A DNA stretch of 64,000 nucleotides from Candidatus Cybelea septentrionalis. GTDB lineage: Bacteria; Vulcanimicrobiota; Vulcanimicrobiia; Vulcanimicrobiales; Vulcanimicrobiaceae. This document shows, in pieces, positions 1 to 8,684 of this stretch; position 1 is the stretch's first letter; each line of letters begins with the position of its first letter. The notes beneath the pieces are model-generated. The model did no database searches. It was not told the origin of the DNA and saw only the letters and a program-made list of their open reading frames with translations. The stretch is from NCBI GenBank assembly GCA_003158175.1, contig PMHJ01000049.1, positions 1,079-65,078 of the forward strand, read 5' to 3'. The position numbers and the translations under genes are program-made.

Positions 1-72
1 GCGGAAGTAGCTCAGTGGTAGAGCATCGCCTTGCCAAGGCGAGGGTCGCGAGTTCGAATCTCGTCTTCCGCT
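1..72 (+). tRNA. tRNA-Gly (GCC)
   Basis: A complete cloverleaf can be folded. The acceptor arm GCGGAAG at 1-7 pairs with CTTCCGC at 65-71. The T-arm carries the usual GTTCGAATC. The anticodon stem-loop CGCCTTGCCAAGGCG presents GCC, so the tRNA reads GGC/GGU glycine codons. The 3' CCA is not encoded. The trigger factor start codon lies only 13 bases after the discriminator base, so tRNA and tig are probably on one transcript. Confidence 0.96.
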
Positions 73-85
73 AATCTCTTTAATT

Positions 86-1399
86 ATGACCAACTCTACT
101 TTAACTCGACTCGCCCCGACCCAAGTGGCGCTTGAATTTTCGATCACCGGCCCGGAGCTTGCCGCGGCCGAGGAGCGTGCTTTTCGAAAGCTCGTGAAGA
201 ACGTTCGGCTGCCCGGCTTTCGTATGGGTAAGGTGCCGCGGAAAATCTTCGAACAGGCCTATGGTAGTGAGGCCGTCACGAGCCAAGCCGTGGAGGACGT
301 CCTGCCCGAGGTGTACTCAAAGGCCATTCGGGAGCACGATCTCGACCCGGTCGACCGGCCGAAACTCGAGGTGCTCGAGGAGAGCGACGGCCGCCCCAGC
401 CGGATGAAGGCGACCGTTGAGGTGCGCCCGACCATAGAGTTGCGGCCCTACAGGGGCGTCACGGTGACCGGTGCGCCGGTCGAGGTCACCGAAGGCGACG
501 TCGAGCGGAGCCTCGAGGCCCTGGCAAAGGAGCGGGCCACGCTCGTTCCCGTCTCGCGCTCGGCACAGCTCGGCGACGTGGCCTCGCTGGACTACGAAGG
601 CACGATCGACGGAGTCCCCTTTGAAGGGGGGCAAGCTGCCGGGGAGACGATCGAACTTTCAGAGGGCCGGTTCGTTCCGGGGTTTGTCGGCGGCATCGTC
701 GGCATGACTCCAGGCGAGAGTAAGAACGTAGAACTGCGCTTTCCCGACGACTACCCGTCCTCGGCCGTCGCTGGAAAAGACGCGGTCTTTGCCATGAAGC
801 TGAACGACCTCAAAGAGTTAGAGCTTCCACCGCTCGACGACGAGCTCGCTAAAGCCGTCTCGACCAATCAGACCCTCGATGAGCTGAGGGCAGATTTGCG
901 CCGCCGGCTCACCGCCGTCGCGACGGGGCGCGCCCGCCGTATAATTGGTAGTTCGATCCTCGAGCAACTCGTGGCGGAACACGATTTTGCCCTGCCCCCG
1001 TCGATGGTGGAGGCCGAGCTCGACCATCTGATGGAGGACGCTGCGGGCGCAGCGGCTGGAAGCGGATCCAGCTTCGACGAGTACTTGAAACGAATCGAAA
1101 AGACCGAAGCGCAACTGCGCGAGAGCTATCGTGCCTCGGCAGAGTCGCGCGTGAAGACGACCCTCCTGATCGAGCGGATTGCCAAGGCAGAAAAGATTAC
1201 GGCGACTCCGGCCGATATCGCTGCGGAACTGGAGGTACTCTCACGCCGCTACGGTCAGCCCCCTGCCCGGATACGCAAGGCGTTGGGCAATAATTTACTC
1301 TCCCTGATGGACGGCATCGTGCGGAATAAGACGCTCGAACTGCTAATTGACAACGCCGAGGTCGTGCCCAACGAAGAAACTTCAGACTCGGCGTCGTAG
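86..1399 (+). CDS. tig: trigger factor
   Basis: Ribosome-associated chaperone and peptidyl-prolyl isomerase that receives nascent chains at the exit tunnel. The 437-residue length is normal. The N-terminal ribosome-binding domain (about 1-120) carries the signature loop near residue 45 (PGFRMGKVP). An FKBP-type domain follows at about 155-240 (GDVASLDYEGTIDGVPFEGG), then the helical C-terminal chaperone arms. The ATG at 86 has no clear Shine-Dalgarno and sits 13 bases after tRNA-Gly. It is followed after 12 bases by clpP and then clpX, the common tig-clpP-clpX order that couples folding with proteolysis. Confidence 0.97.
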   Translation: MTNSTLTRLAPTQVALEFSITGPELAAAEERAFRKLVKNVRLPGFRMGKVPRKIFEQAYGSEAVTSQAVEDVLPEVYSKAIREHDLDPVDRPKLEVLEESDGRPSRMKATVEVRPTIELRPYRGVTVTGAPVEVTEGDVERSLEALAKERATLVPVSRSAQLGDVASLDYEGTIDGVPFEGGQAAGETIELSEGRFVPGFVGGIVGMTPGESKNVELRFPDDYPSSAVAGKDAVFAMKLNDLKELELPPLDDELAKAVSTNQTLDELRADLRRRLTAVATGRARRIIGSSILEQLVAEHDFALPPSMVEAELDHLMEDAAGAAAGSGSSFDEYLKRIEKTEAQLRESYRASAESRVKTTLLIERIAKAEKITATPADIAAELEVLSRRYGQPPARIRKALGNNLLSLMDGIVRNKTLELLIDNAEVVPNEETSDSAS

Positions 1400-1411
1400 T
1401 TAAGTCAACAT

Positions 1412-2020
1412 ATGGGACATTTGGTGCCGATGGTCGTCGAGCAAACGGCGCGCGGCGAACGAGCGTATGACATCTATTCGAGGCTCCTCAAGGATCGCAT
1501 CGTCTTCGTGGGCGGCCCGATCGACGACCACCTTGCAAGCCTCGTAATTGCGCAACTCCTCTTTTTAGAGAAGGAGGACCCGGATAAAGACATCGACATG
1601 TATTTGAACAGCCCCGGCGGCAGCGTCACCGCCGGCCTGGCGGTCTACGATGCGATGCGCTTTATCCGGCCCGACGTGGCGACGATCTGCATGGGGTTTG
1701 CCGCGTCGATGGGTTCTATTTTGTTAACGGGGGGCGCCCCAGGCAAGCGCTACGCGCTCCCGAACTCGAAGATCGTCATCCATCAGCCCTGGGTCTCGCA
1801 GATCGGCGGGCAGGCCACGGACGTCGAAATCGCCGCCCGCGACCTCATCGCGACCCGCAATACGGTGGCACGAATTTATGAGGAGACTGCCAAAAAGCCG
1901 ATCGAACAGGTTCTCAAGGACATAGAACGAGACTATTATATGACTGCACAAGAGGCCAAGGATTACGGTATAATCGACCAGATCATCTCGAGCCATACGA
2001 GCCTACCGGTGCCGGCATAA
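1412..2020 (+). CDS. clpP: ATP-dependent Clp protease proteolytic subunit ClpP
   Basis: Serine peptidase that forms the double-heptamer chamber working with ClpX. The catalytic triad is visible: Ser99 in GFAASMGS, His124 in KIVIHQPW and Asp170 in VLKDIERD. The mature N-terminus [20 protein letters not shown] is the classic ClpP start after a very short propeptide. Length (202 aa) is typical. It lies 12 bases after tig and 27 bases before clpX. Confidence 0.98.
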   Translation: MGHLVPMVVEQTARGERAYDIYSRLLKDRIVFVGGPIDDHLASLVIAQLLFLEKEDPDKDIDMYLNSPGGSVTAGLAVYDAMRFIRPDVATICMGFAASMGSILLTGGAPGKRYALPNSKIVIHQPWVSQIGGQATDVEIAARDLIATRNTVARIYEETAKKPIEQVLKDIERDYYMTAQEAKDYGIIDQIISSHTSLPVPA

Positions 2021-2047
2021 TAAGAGTGGAGGAGTCCCGGGCGCACG

Positions 2048-3307
2048 ATGTTCCGATTCGGAGACGATAAGGGTCAGCTCAAGTGCAGCTTCTGCGGCAA
2101 ATCGCAGGAGCAGGTCCGCAAACTCATTGCGGGGCCCGGCGTTTACATTTGCGACGAATGCATCGAGTTGTGCAACGAGATCATCGAAGAGGAGCTGTAC
2201 AAGAACGTCGATGACAATCTCAAGCTTCGCAATATCCCGAAGCCTAAAGAAATCAACCACATCCTCAATCAATACGTAATCGGGCAGGAACGCGCGAAGA
2301 AATCTCTAGCCGTCGCCGTTTACAATCATTACAAGCGGGTCAACGCCGGCGCGAGCGCCGATGACGTCGAGCTACAGAAATCGAACATCTTGCTGGTCGG
2401 TCCGACGGGGTCGGGCAAGACGTATTTGGCGCAAACGCTTGCCAAGATTCTCGACGTCCCCCTAGCGATGGCGGATGCCACGTCGCTGACCGAGGCCGGC
2501 TACGTCGGTGAAGACGTCGAAAACATTTTACTCAAGCTCATCCAAGCCGCCGATTACGATGTGAAGCGAGCGGAGAAGGGCATCGTCTACATCGACGAGA
2601 TCGACAAGATCGCACGCAAGAGCGAGAACCCTTCGATCACACGCGACGTTTCCGGCGAGGGCGTGCAACAGGCGCTGCTCAAGATATTGGAAGGTACGAC
2701 GGCCAACGTGCCGCCGCAGGGCGGGCGTAAGCATCCGCACCAAGAGTTCATTCAGATCGACACGACCAACGTGCTGTTCATTTGCGGCGGAGCCTTCGAT
2801 GGGCTCGAGCGCATCATCGAAGCTCGCGTCGCCGCCAACAACATGGGGTTTCGCGCGAATCCTGAGGGCAAGCGTGACCTGCACATCGGTAAGCTCTTCC
2901 AGCAGCTGATGCCGGAGGATTTACTCCGGTTCGGCTTGATTCCCGAGTTCATCGGTCGTCTGCCGATCGTCGTGACGCTCGACGCGCTCGACGAGCTGGC
3001 TCTGCGCCGGATTCTCACCGAACCGCGCAACGCGCTCGTTCGTCAGTTCCAAAAGATCCTGGGCATGGATGGCGTCGATCTTCAGTTCACCAAAGAAGCG
3101 CTCGTAGCGATCGCTCACAAAGCTCAGAGCAGAAAGACCGGCGCTCGCGGCTTGCGTTCGATTCTCGAAGAGACGATGCTCGAGGTCATGTACGATCTTC
3201 CCTCGCTCCAAGGCGTCAAGAAGTGCGTCGTCAACAAAGACGTGATCGAGAAGAAGGAAGCTCCGACGCTGATCTACCACGAACAAAAGAAAGACATGCC
3301 GGCTTAG
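2048..3307 (+). CDS. clpX: ATP-dependent Clp protease ATP-binding subunit ClpX
   Basis: AAA+ unfoldase that recognises tagged substrates and feeds them to ClpP. The N-terminal zinc-binding domain has four cysteines (13, 16, 35, 38). The AAA+ module follows with Walker A GPTGSGKT, Walker [10 protein letters not shown] and an [20 protein letters not shown] segment. The loop that contacts ClpP ([10 protein letters not shown] region) is present. At 419 aa it is full length. A strong GGAGGAG Shine-Dalgarno precedes the ATG. The stop codon falls inside the left arm of a 40-nt hairpin. Confidence 0.98.
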   Translation: MFRFGDDKGQLKCSFCGKSQEQVRKLIAGPGVYICDECIELCNEIIEEELYKNVDDNLKLRNIPKPKEINHILNQYVIGQERAKKSLAVAVYNHYKRVNAGASADDVELQKSNILLVGPTGSGKTYLAQTLAKILDVPLAMADATSLTEAGYVGEDVENILLKLIQAADYDVKRAEKGIVYIDEIDKIARKSENPSITRDVSGEGVQQALLKILEGTTANVPPQGGRKHPHQEFIQIDTTNVLFICGGAFDGLERIIEARVAANNMGFRANPEGKRDLHIGKLFQQLMPEDLLRFGLIPEFIGRLPIVVTLDALDELALRRILTEPRNALVRQFQKILGMDGVDLQFTKEALVAIAHKAQSRKTGARGLRSILEETMLEVMYDLPSLQGVKKCVVNKDVIEKKEAPTLIYHEQKKDMPA

Positions 3308-3343
3308 GGGCCATATTTGCCCTGAGGCAAATCTGACCCCTAA
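3304..3343. repeat. 40-nt palindromic hairpin after clpX (REP-like)
   Basis: Two nested perfect inverted repeats: outer arms TTAGGGG (3304-3310) and CCCCTAA (3337-3343), inner arms ATTTGCC (3315-3321) and GGCAAAT (3326-3332), with a 4-nt loop CTGA and symmetrical 4-nt internal loops. There is no T-tract, so it is not a classical Rho-independent terminator. The antisense strand reads GGGGTCAGATTTGCC, which resembles REP palindromes mobilised by RAYT (Y1 transposase-like) proteins; that is inference from memory. It may also protect the clpX mRNA 3' end. Confidence 0.6.
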
Positions 3344-3382
3344 TCCCCGTTCGCGGAGCGCTCCTAGGACCGAAGTAGAGCG

Positions 3383-6034
3383 ATGAAGGCTGCGTGGATG
3401 GCAGTGCGGAACGCTGGCGCACCCATGGAACTCCCAAAGCATTACGACCCGCAGACGGTCGAGCCGCGTCTGTACGAGCAATGGGAGCGTAACGGCTACT
3501 TTCACGAAGAGCCCGATCCGGCGCGGCCGCCGTTCATTATTTGCATGCCTCCGCCAAACGTCACCGGGCGCGCTCACTTGGGGCACGGTTCGACCTTCAC
3601 GCCGATGGACGTGCTTACGCGCTATCACCGAATGCTGGGCGATAATGCGGACTGGCTGCCCGGCGTCGATCATGCCGCGATTGCCACCGAGGCCGTTTTA
3701 GTCAAGCAGTTGGCGCAGAAAGGTCTGCGGCGCGAAGATCTCGGCCGCGAAGGCTTCGTTATGCATGCATGGGAGTGGTCGCGCACCTACGGCGGCCAGA
3801 TCGACGCGCAGTTCCGACGTCTGGGTTTCGGGCCCGATTGGGAACGCTCGCGCTTCACGATGGACGAGCTGCTCTCCGCGGCGGTGCGCCGCGTCTTCGT
3901 CCAGCTCTATCGCGACGGCCTCATCTATCGTGGAACGCGTCTCGTCAACTGGGACCCCACCGCACAAACGACCGTTTCGGATGCCGAACTCGAGTACGTG
4001 GAGCGCGACGGGATGATTTGGCGCATCCGCTATCCGTTTTCAAAAGAGGATCGCAGCGATGGTATCGAGATTGCGACGACGAGGCCCGAAACGATGCTGG
4101 GAGACGTCGCGATTGCGGTTCACCCGCAGGATCCGCGTTACTCGAATATTGTCGGCCGCAGCGTGTGGTTGCCGCCGCTCTTCGAGCGCGCGATACCGAT
4201 CGTCGCCGACGAAGCCGTCGACATGGAGTTCGGAACCGGAGCCGTCAAGGTAACGCCCGCGCACGACCAAGTCGACTACGAGATCGGCGTACGCCACGCC
4301 CTCGAAATGCCGTCGGTTATCGGGCTCGACGCGCGAATCACCGGCACCGACGTCAGCGTCGGTCCGTATGCGGGCCTCGATCGGTTCGAAGCGCGCGATC
4401 GAATCGTAGCGGACTTAGAGCGCTGCGGGGTGCTGCTCGAGGGGCAGCCGCATCGGCATTCCGTCGCGACCAGCGACCGCAGCGGTGACGTCACGGAGCC
4501 ATTGCTCTCGCTACAATGGTTCGTGAAGATGGCATCGCTCGCAAAACCCGCGCTGGATGCCTATCGGGACGGACGGCTTGCGTTCGTGCCGGAGCGCCAC
4601 GGCCGCACCTACGAGCGATGGTTGGAAAACATCCGCGATTGGAACGTCTCGCGCCAGATTTGGTGGGGGCATCGGCTGCCGGTTTGGTACACGCCGGACG
4701 GCCGCGAAGTGGTCGCCGAGAGCGAAGAAGAGGCCCTGGAACTCGCGCGGGCCACGTTCGGCACGAGCGAGATCACGCGCGATCCCGATACGCTCGACAC
4801 CTGGTTTTCCAGCGGGATTTGGCCGTTTTCTATTTTGGGCTGGCCGCAACAGACGGAGGAGCTGCGCTACTGGTACCCATCGCAGACGATGATTACCGGC
4901 GGGGAGATCCTCTTTCTTTGGGTGGCCCGGATGGTGATGCTGGGGCTGCACTTCATGGGACGCGTTCCGTTCCGCGACGTCGTCATTACGCCGTTGGTCT
5001 TCGACGCCGCCGGGCGCAAGATGTCGAAGTCGCTCGGCAATACGATCGATCCGATGGAGCTTGCCGAGAAGTACGGCGCGGACGCTTTCCGCCTCTCGAT
5101 CCTTCGGCAGATGCGTCTCGAAAGCCAGGAAGTTCGCTATCAAGAGTCGCGTTGCGAAGAGGCACGCAACTTCAACAACAAGATTTGGAACGCAACGCGG
5201 TACATGCTCGCGCTGCCGGAGGGTTTGCCATCGGCGATGACTCTGCCGGAGGCGGGCGCATTGACGCCGGCCGACCGGTGGGTCCTTACGCGGCTTCGTG
5301 AGACCGCGGTGCGGATGGGCGAGCTGCTCGGCGCATACGATTTTGGGAATGCGGCCGAGTGCATCTGGCGCTTCCTCTGGTACGAAATTTGCGATTGGTA
5401 CGTCGAAGCGACAAAGGCGCCAGAGAATCACTCGAGCCGGGCAGCCGTGCTCTCCTTCGTTTGGAATAACGCGATGAGGCTGCTGCATCCCGTCGCACCG
5501 TTTATCAGCGAAGAGATTTGGCTTGCTCTGCCGCATGACGGACCGACGATCGTAACCGCGACCTGGCCCGACCCCCTCGAAATTCCGGCCTTTGAGAGCG
5601 AAGCGCGGGGCTTTGAAACTCTCAAACGCGCGGTCGAACGAGTGCGCAATCTGCGGGCGGACCTGGGACTCGCTCCGAAAGAGCGAGTGACGCTCCAGGT
5701 TCCGGCGAACGTGCCCGAGGAAATGGCGCAGCTCCTCGCTCTCTTCTGCGCGGCCACGATCGAGCGATTGGCTGCAACGGGTGAAAGCTTGGACGAGGCC
5801 CTGGGCGCCGTCACCGTGCGAGCGCCGCACGGCGTGTTGGAAGAACGCTATGGCAAGGAGGTACGGCATTTGCTTTCGGAAATCGACCGTGGCGAGAAGA
5901 AGCTGGGCAATGAATCCTTCGTCTCGAGGGCGGCTCCGGAGATCGTCGCCAAAGAGCGTGAAAAGCTGCAAGCCTATCGGAGCGAGTTGGCGCGAGTCGA
6001 AGCCGCCTTGCGCGCGTTGAAGGAACCGGCATGA
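3383..6034 (+). CDS. valS: valyl-tRNA synthetase
   Basis: Class Ia aminoacyl-tRNA synthetase charging tRNA-Val. The HIGH-type motif reads PPPNVTGRAHLGHG and the KMSKS motif is GRKMSKSLGN. The editing (CP1) domain lies between them. The anticodon-binding domain and a C-terminal coiled-coil arm (EIDRGEKKLGNESFVSRAAP) are present. The usual N-terminus MELPKHYDPQTVEPRLYEQW begins at the internal ATG at 3425, so translation may start there rather than at 3383; neither has a strong Shine-Dalgarno. No T-box leader motif is visible upstream. The stop overlaps the pyrR start (ATGA). Confidence 0.97.
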   Translation: MKAAWMAVRNAGAPMELPKHYDPQTVEPRLYEQWERNGYFHEEPDPARPPFIICMPPPNVTGRAHLGHGSTFTPMDVLTRYHRMLGDNADWLPGVDHAAIATEAVLVKQLAQKGLRREDLGREGFVMHAWEWSRTYGGQIDAQFRRLGFGPDWERSRFTMDELLSAAVRRVFVQLYRDGLIYRGTRLVNWDPTAQTTVSDAELEYVERDGMIWRIRYPFSKEDRSDGIEIATTRPETMLGDVAIAVHPQDPRYSNIVGRSVWLPPLFERAIPIVADEAVDMEFGTGAVKVTPAHDQVDYEIGVRHALEMPSVIGLDARITGTDVSVGPYAGLDRFEARDRIVADLERCGVLLEGQPHRHSVATSDRSGDVTEPLLSLQWFVKMASLAKPALDAYRDGRLAFVPERHGRTYERWLENIRDWNVSRQIWWGHRLPVWYTPDGREVVAESEEEALELARATFGTSEITRDPDTLDTWFSSGIWPFSILGWPQQTEELRYWYPSQTMITGGEILFLWVARMVMLGLHFMGRVPFRDVVITPLVFDAAGRKMSKSLGNTIDPMELAEKYGADAFRLSILRQMRLESQEVRYQESRCEEARNFNNKIWNATRYMLALPEGLPSAMTLPEAGALTPADRWVLTRLRETAVRMGELLGAYDFGNAAECIWRFLWYEICDWYVEATKAPENHSSRAAVLSFVWNNAMRLLHPVAPFISEEIWLALPHDGPTIVTATWPDPLEIPAFESEARGFETLKRAVERVRNLRADLGLAPKERVTLQVPANVPEEMAQLLALFCAATIERLAATGESLDEALGAVTVRAPHGVLEERYGKEVRHLLSEIDRGEKKLGNESFVSRAAPEIVAKEREKLQAYRSELARVEAALRALKEPA

Positions 6035-6585
6035 CGGCGACGGCAGCGCGGCGCGTTTTGGCACGGAGCGATGAGATCGCAAGGATCATCGCACGCCTCG
6101 CGCACGAGATCGTCGAACCGAACCAGGCTCAAGAGGGACTGGTCGTGTTGGGCGTACGGCGCGGGGGGGAGGCATTGGCGGCACGGCTCGCGGCGGAGAT
6201 CGAGCGCATCAGTGGGTGCAGGCCCGCTCTCGGCTTTCTGAACATCAATCTCTACCGCGATGACCGCGTCACGCACGAGCTGCCGGATTCGCAAATTCCC
6301 GTGGACGTCTCGGGCCGGGTCGTCATCGTCGTCGACGACGTGCTGTTCACGGGCCGAACGATTCGTTCGGCACTGGACGCCGTGACCGATCTCGGGCGCC
6401 CTGCGGCGATTAGGCTGTGCGTTCTGGTGGATCGCGGCTTGCGCGAACTTCCGGTTCAGCCCGATTACGTCGGCCGCTTTACCCCGACGTCCCCGAATCA
6501 GCGAGTGAATGTCGAACTCTCGCCCGAAGTAAGTGCTTCCGACGAAGTGACGATACTAGGACACGCCGATGCGGATCCGCCGTAG
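6031..6585 (+). CDS. pyrR: bifunctional pyr operon regulator / uracil phosphoribosyltransferase
   Basis: Type I phosphoribosyltransferase fold with the PRPP-binding motif VVIVVDDVLFTGRTIRSALD. PyrR proteins bind pyr mRNA in response to UMP/UTP and also make UMP from uracil and PRPP. Its place at the head of pyrB-pyrC-carA supports the assignment over a plain uracil phosphoribosyltransferase. The ATG overlaps the valS stop by four bases, so there is no separate leader where a PyrR-binding attenuator could sit. If PyrR regulates here, the target lies inside coding sequence or far upstream. Confidence 0.93.
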   Translation: MTATAARRVLARSDEIARIIARLAHEIVEPNQAQEGLVVLGVRRGGEALAARLAAEIERISGCRPALGFLNINLYRDDRVTHELPDSQIPVDVSGRVVIVVDDVLFTGRTIRSALDAVTDLGRPAAIRLCVLVDRGLRELPVQPDYVGRFTPTSPNQRVNVELSPEVSASDEVTILGHADADPP

Positions 6586-7477
6586 CCTGATCGATCTGGA
6601 CGATCTGACGGCTGAAGAGATCGCCCAAGTTTTCGAGCAGACCGCGGCGTTCGAAGAAACGGCGCCGGGGCGGCGGCTCGCCGGCAGGACGTGCGTCAAT
6701 TTGTTCTTTGAAGAGAGTACGCGGACGTTCACGTCCTTCAATATGGCCGAACTGAGGTTAGGGGCCGATGTCGTCAATCTCGCGCCGCGTAACCTGAGCT
6801 TCACGAGCAAGGGCGAAACGTTGGGAGACACGGCGATTACGCTCGGCGCGATGGGTGTCTCGGTCTTAGTCGTGCGTCACCCCGAAGCGGGCTTTCCGCA
6901 GCGGCTCGCCTTGGGCTTCGACGGTCACGTCATCAACGCCGGCGACGGCGTGCACGCGCACCCGACGCAAGCGCTGCTCGACATTTACACGCTCATCGAA
7001 GAGTTTGGCGATCTCAAAGGGCGAGCGGTTGCCATTGTAGGTGACGTTCTTCACAGCCGCGTCGCGCACTCCGCAATCCGCGGGCTTTCGCGTCTCGGGA
7101 CGACCGTCGTGCTGGTCGGGCCCGAGGGTTTCCTGCCAAGCACGTATGCGGGCGAAGGCGTTCGCGTCGAGCGCGATTTCGACGGCGTCCTGCCCAACGT
7201 CGACGCGGTCATTTTGCTGCGCATTCAGCGGGAGCGTTTCGTCGCGATGCCGATCTCCGACGAAGAGTACGTCGCCGGCTATCGGCTCGATCGCCGCAGG
7301 CTCGGCCTCTTGCGTAAAGAGGCGATCGTCATGCACCCCGGTCCCTACAATCGGGGAATGGAGCTCGACGATTCCGTGCTGGATTTCGCGGGCTGGCGCT
7401 ATGCGCGTCAAGTGCACCACGGCGTGGCCGTCCGGATGGCGGTCCTGGATCTGCTCGTTAACGCGAGAAGCCTGTAG
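6569..7477 (+). CDS. pyrB: aspartate carbamoyltransferase catalytic subunit
   Basis: Second step of de novo pyrimidine synthesis (carbamoyl phosphate + aspartate to carbamoyl aspartate). The carbamoyl-phosphate-binding motif reads FFEESTRTFTSF. HPTQALLDIYT and the C-terminal HPGPYNRGMEL (aspartate-binding region) are present. At 302 aa it is the standard catalytic chain. It starts inside the last 17 bases of pyrR, which implies translational coupling. No pyrI regulatory subunit is nearby. Confidence 0.97.
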   Translation: MRIRRSLIDLDDLTAEEIAQVFEQTAAFEETAPGRRLAGRTCVNLFFEESTRTFTSFNMAELRLGADVVNLAPRNLSFTSKGETLGDTAITLGAMGVSVLVVRHPEAGFPQRLALGFDGHVINAGDGVHAHPTQALLDIYTLIEEFGDLKGRAVAIVGDVLHSRVAHSAIRGLSRLGTTVVLVGPEGFLPSTYAGEGVRVERDFDGVLPNVDAVILLRIQRERFVAMPISDEEYVAGYRLDRRRLGLLRKEAIVMHPGPYNRGMELDDSVLDFAGWRYARQVHHGVAVRMAVLDLLVNARSL

Positions 7478-7484
7478 GGTTTCA

Positions 7485-8684
7485 ATGACGGGTCTTCTCA
7501 TCGCGGGCGGCAGAGTCGTCGATCCCGTTAGGTCGCTCGATGCCGTTCGCGACGTGCGAATTCGCGACGGAATCGTCGCGGAGATCGGCGAGCACCTCGA
7601 ACCCGACGAAGGCGAAACGGTGCTCGAGGTCGTTGGCGCGGTGGTGGCGCCCGGTTTCGTCGACATGCACGTTCACTTGCGCGAACCCGGCTTTCCGCAG
7701 AAGGAGACGATCGCGACCGGAACGGAGGCTGCCGTGCGCGGAGGGTTCAGTACTGTTGCCTGCATGCCGAACACGAATCCGGCGCTCGATTCCCCCGATA
7801 CGCTAGACTGGCTGGCGCAGAGCGTGCAACGTTTCGGGCGCTGCCGCGTTTACCCAATCGGCGCGATCACCGTTGGTCGCAAAGGGCGCGAGCCATGCGA
7901 CTTTGCAGCGTTGGCGAGAGCCGGCGCCGTGGGCTTTTCGGACGATGGCGATACGGTGGCCGACGCCGGCGTGCTGACCGCCGCCGCCTCGCGCGCGTGT
8001 GACCTAGCGGGCGCCTTTATCTCACACTGCGAGCCCGAGGATCCGATCGTCGCTCGGGATCTCCTCATAGCGGCAGAGAGTGGTAAGCGCTGGCACCTCG
8101 CACACCTCTCGACGCGCGACGCGGTGGAGCTGGTACGCGCGGCGCGAGCGGCGGGTACACACGTTACTTGCGAGGCGACGCCTCACCATCTGACGTTCAC
8201 GGCCGCCGATGCTCGCGCGATCGGTCTCCCCGCACGCGTTCATCCACCGTTGCGTTCGGAGGCGGACGTAGCGGCGCTGCGCCAAGGCGTGCGTGACGGA
8301 ACCATCGATGCGCTGGCGAGCGACCACGCGCCGCATACCGAGGCGGAGAAGATGAATGTCGCCAATCCCGCTCCAGGGTTTACCGGATTGGAGATCGCCG
8401 TCGGCGCCTACGCCGGCGCGCTGCCGGATCTACCCATGATGCGGTTCGTCGAGCTGCTGTCGACAAACCCCGCGCGAATTCTCGGTATTGACGGCGGAAC
8501 GCTGCAGCCTGGAGGGCCGGGCGACGTGACGATTTTCGCCCAACGCTCGTGGGTCGTCGATCCATCGAAGTTTGCATCGAAGGGGAAGTCGACGCCGTTT
8601 GCGGGACGCCGCCTTCCGCGCAAAGTGCTCGCGACCATCGTCGGCGGAAACCTGCGCTACTGCGTGCCGGACCTGGCCCGGTGA
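7485..8684 (+). CDS. pyrC: dihydroorotase
   Basis: Zinc amidohydrolase that cyclises carbamoyl aspartate to dihydroorotate. The metal-binding motif DMHVHLREPG is near residue 60. SHCEP and the catalytic ALASDHAPH late in the protein fit a class I (PyrC type) enzyme of 399 aa. The frame is open far upstream through pyrB, but homology begins at the ATG at 7485 (MTGLLIAGGRVVDP), seven bases after pyrB. The stop TGA overlaps the carA start. Confidence 0.96.
   Translation: MTGLLIAGGRVVDPVRSLDAVRDVRIRDGIVAEIGEHLEPDEGETVLEVVGAVVAPGFVDMHVHLREPGFPQKETIATGTEAAVRGGFSTVACMPNTNPALDSPDTLDWLAQSVQRFGRCRVYPIGAITVGRKGREPCDFAALARAGAVGFSDDGDTVADAGVLTAAASRACDLAGAFISHCEPEDPIVARDLLIAAESGKRWHLAHLSTRDAVELVRAARAAGTHVTCEATPHHLTFTAADARAIGLPARVHPPLRSEADVAALRQGVRDGTIDALASDHAPHTEAEKMNVANPAPGFTGLEIAVGAYAGALPDLPMMRFVELLSTNPARILGIDGGTLQPGGPGDVTIFAQRSWVVDPSKFASKGKSTPFAGRRLPRKVLATIVGGNLRYCVPDLAR

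Noticed and set aside
3344-3424. Possible T-box leader upstream of valS
   Set aside because: No AGGGTGGNACCGCG core or specifier stem is visible in the short gap.
4511-6082. 523-residue minus-strand frame opposite valS
   Set aside because: GC-rich third positions create long antisense frames; the plus strand is clearly valyl-tRNA synthetase and the antisense protein has no recognisable motif.
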